From Brachypterus glaber (lineage: Eukaryota > Arthropoda > Insecta > Coleoptera > Kateretidae): a stretch of 64,000 nt of DNA. Position 1 is the stretch's first letter. Every line of letters starts with the position of its first letter. Both the position numbers and the translations under genes were made by a program. The stretch spans positions 11,138,847 through 11,202,846 of the forward strand of contig OY294046.1 in assembly GCA_958510825.1 (NCBI GenBank). The letters run 5' to 3'. Below the pieces are notes generated by a model. The model searched no databases and was not told the DNA's origin. It saw only the letters and a list, made by a program, of their open reading frames with translations. Below, in pieces: positions 62,521-64,000 of this stretch.

Positions 62521-63284
62521 AATTATTTTAAATTTAGATATGATAAAATTTTACAATTTAGTGTGAAAATATACATAAAATATACCTTATAAATTACATC
62601 CTTGTAATATTATCTTATTATTTATTGTTATTACGATATTATCACAATATCATATCAAGGTTAAGTGCATATTAATTTTTTTAACATGCATAAATAACTG
62701 TATAAAATAGTATATTGTTTTACTAAGAGGAAAAGTGAAGATTTTTTTTACTAGTCTGTAGAATTTACGGACGACGCGAAGCGGAGTCCAGAAACTACTT
62801 CGTGTCGTCAAAAAAAAACTTAATTCTCGTGCACTAAGAACAAAAGTCGCTTACTCGTTACGAAAACTACTATTAAAACGGAATAGTAAGCGAGCTAGTG
62901 CAGAAATAATAGATATTTCTCCACTTGACAGCCTCGTTTTATTCAGATTATGTACCAAACACAATCTTAACCGAGAACTCTTGGTAACAAACCTGTTTTC
63001 CAAATTTTCTAGCTTAAAACACAAGTTTTTCCGAACAGACCGACCAACTGATTTTTTTTTGCTGGGTGCCACCCCCATCACTTTTGAGCCAGAAAAATCC
63101 ACTGTCGAAATAATGGAAGATACTTTTTTTAATTTTTAAGTTAAGTTATTCAGTTTCAGTTGAGAAATTTTCGTTGTTGAGCCACATACTATGCCGCCGG
63201 CATAGCTGCTCGACATATTATTTTTTTCGACATTAAATAGTAAGAAAACGGAAAAAGCCCAACAAGCATTTTGTAGTATTGTTA

Positions 63285-63475
63285 ACACCTAAAGTTCTAT
63301 AAAGGTGTTATAAGGGTAACATAAATACCTAAATTTCTATACAGATGATTTAAATTAGTGTTATAAAAGTCATATAAGGGTGTTGTAAAGGTTACCGTCA
63401 CCGTGATCGGTTACTAAAAGTGTTATAAGGAAGATCTTTTTAGGTTTCGGCAACCTTTATAGAACTTAAATTGTT
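63285..63475. repeat. Inverted repeat TAAAGTTCTATAAAGGTG
   Basis: CTAAAGTTCTATAAAGGTGT near 63291 is mirrored by CAACCTTTATAGAACTTAAA near 63451, with internal GTGTTATAAG direct repeats. A small MITE near the right edge; the rest of 62530-64000 holds nothing I can name. Confidence 0.5.
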
Positions 63476-64000
63476 AGTTGGGTGGCTTTCTCTATTTTTA
63501 AAAATAACAAACAGTACTTTTATATGTAGAGTCTACATCGTAGAACCACATAATGGAGATACATTTATATCCCCTGAGCAAAGTATTTTTAGTTTTAATA
63601 GTGGTCAGTGTTTGTACACACATCGATAAATTCAAATAAAAAGTTTATTTTTAGCTCTCTATAATACATAGTTTGGCAAGGTCAGTATTCTTATTAATTG
63701 TGACTTTCTACAATTTAAATAGAATAGATTAAAATACAAATTAAGTTGAATAAAATTTAACACTTTTGCTTTTGCGTTTTTGCCTAAGACCGTAAAATCT
63801 TTTAGGTATAAACAATTAAATCGGTTAACCGCGGTTATTGTATAAAATATTTGATCAAAGTATTACAAAACTGCAACAAATCTGTTTAAACAACGATTTT
63901 CCGTAAAAAAATCGTTAAATACATATACATATGTATATTTTCTTAATATTATATAGAAAAAATTCGGTTCATTCAGGGAAGGAATGGAAAAGCCCATCCC

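Overview
The window is nuclear DNA of an animal, almost certainly an insect. It is AT-rich, has long introns with GT/AG (once GC/AG) borders, carries a recognisable invertebrate polycystin-2, and is crowded with short palindromic DNA transposons ending in CAGGG or CACTG next to TA. The repeat style (many MITEs, Tc1/mariner relics) suits a beetle or another large-genome insect, but the order is a guess. There are no operons, plasmid or phage features and no CRISPR. Most of the predicted small ORFs are chance reading frames in AT-rich repeats.

Left third (1-22,164), + strand: the last ten exons of a polycystin-2 (PKD2/amo-type TRPP) cation channel, reconstructed from splice sites and phases. 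They encode about 522 residues: most of the extracellular TOP domain, membrane segments S2-S6 with the LGD pore motif, a degenerate EF-hand region and a short C-terminal coiled coil. The N-terminus and S1 lie upstream of the window. The introns are filled with foldback transposons, including a triple nest in the intron 16205-21604 with a Tc1-like transposase relic.

Middle (22,165-31,155): intergenic, with a 20-bp minisatellite, several palindromic MITEs and a satellite-like ATTGGACAATCA tandem array interrupted by a 0.95-kb foldback.

Right half (31,156-59,526), - strand: three exons of one unrecognised gene, all in phase 0: a coiled-coil exon, a long Ser/Lys/Pro-rich disordered exon and a C-terminal exon after an inferred 23-kb intron. 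That intron holds a tRNA-like element, two copies of a CAGGGTGATCAGTAAC-type MITE, a 410-bp tandem repeat running into a 200-N assembly gap, and a palindrome with a second transposon (truncated mariner-type transposase) inserted at its exact central TA. Beyond 59,526 only repeats are seen.

The most notable theme is the density of long inverted repeats and the two cases where a palindrome is split at its central TA. No new cellular defence or metabolic system is visible.
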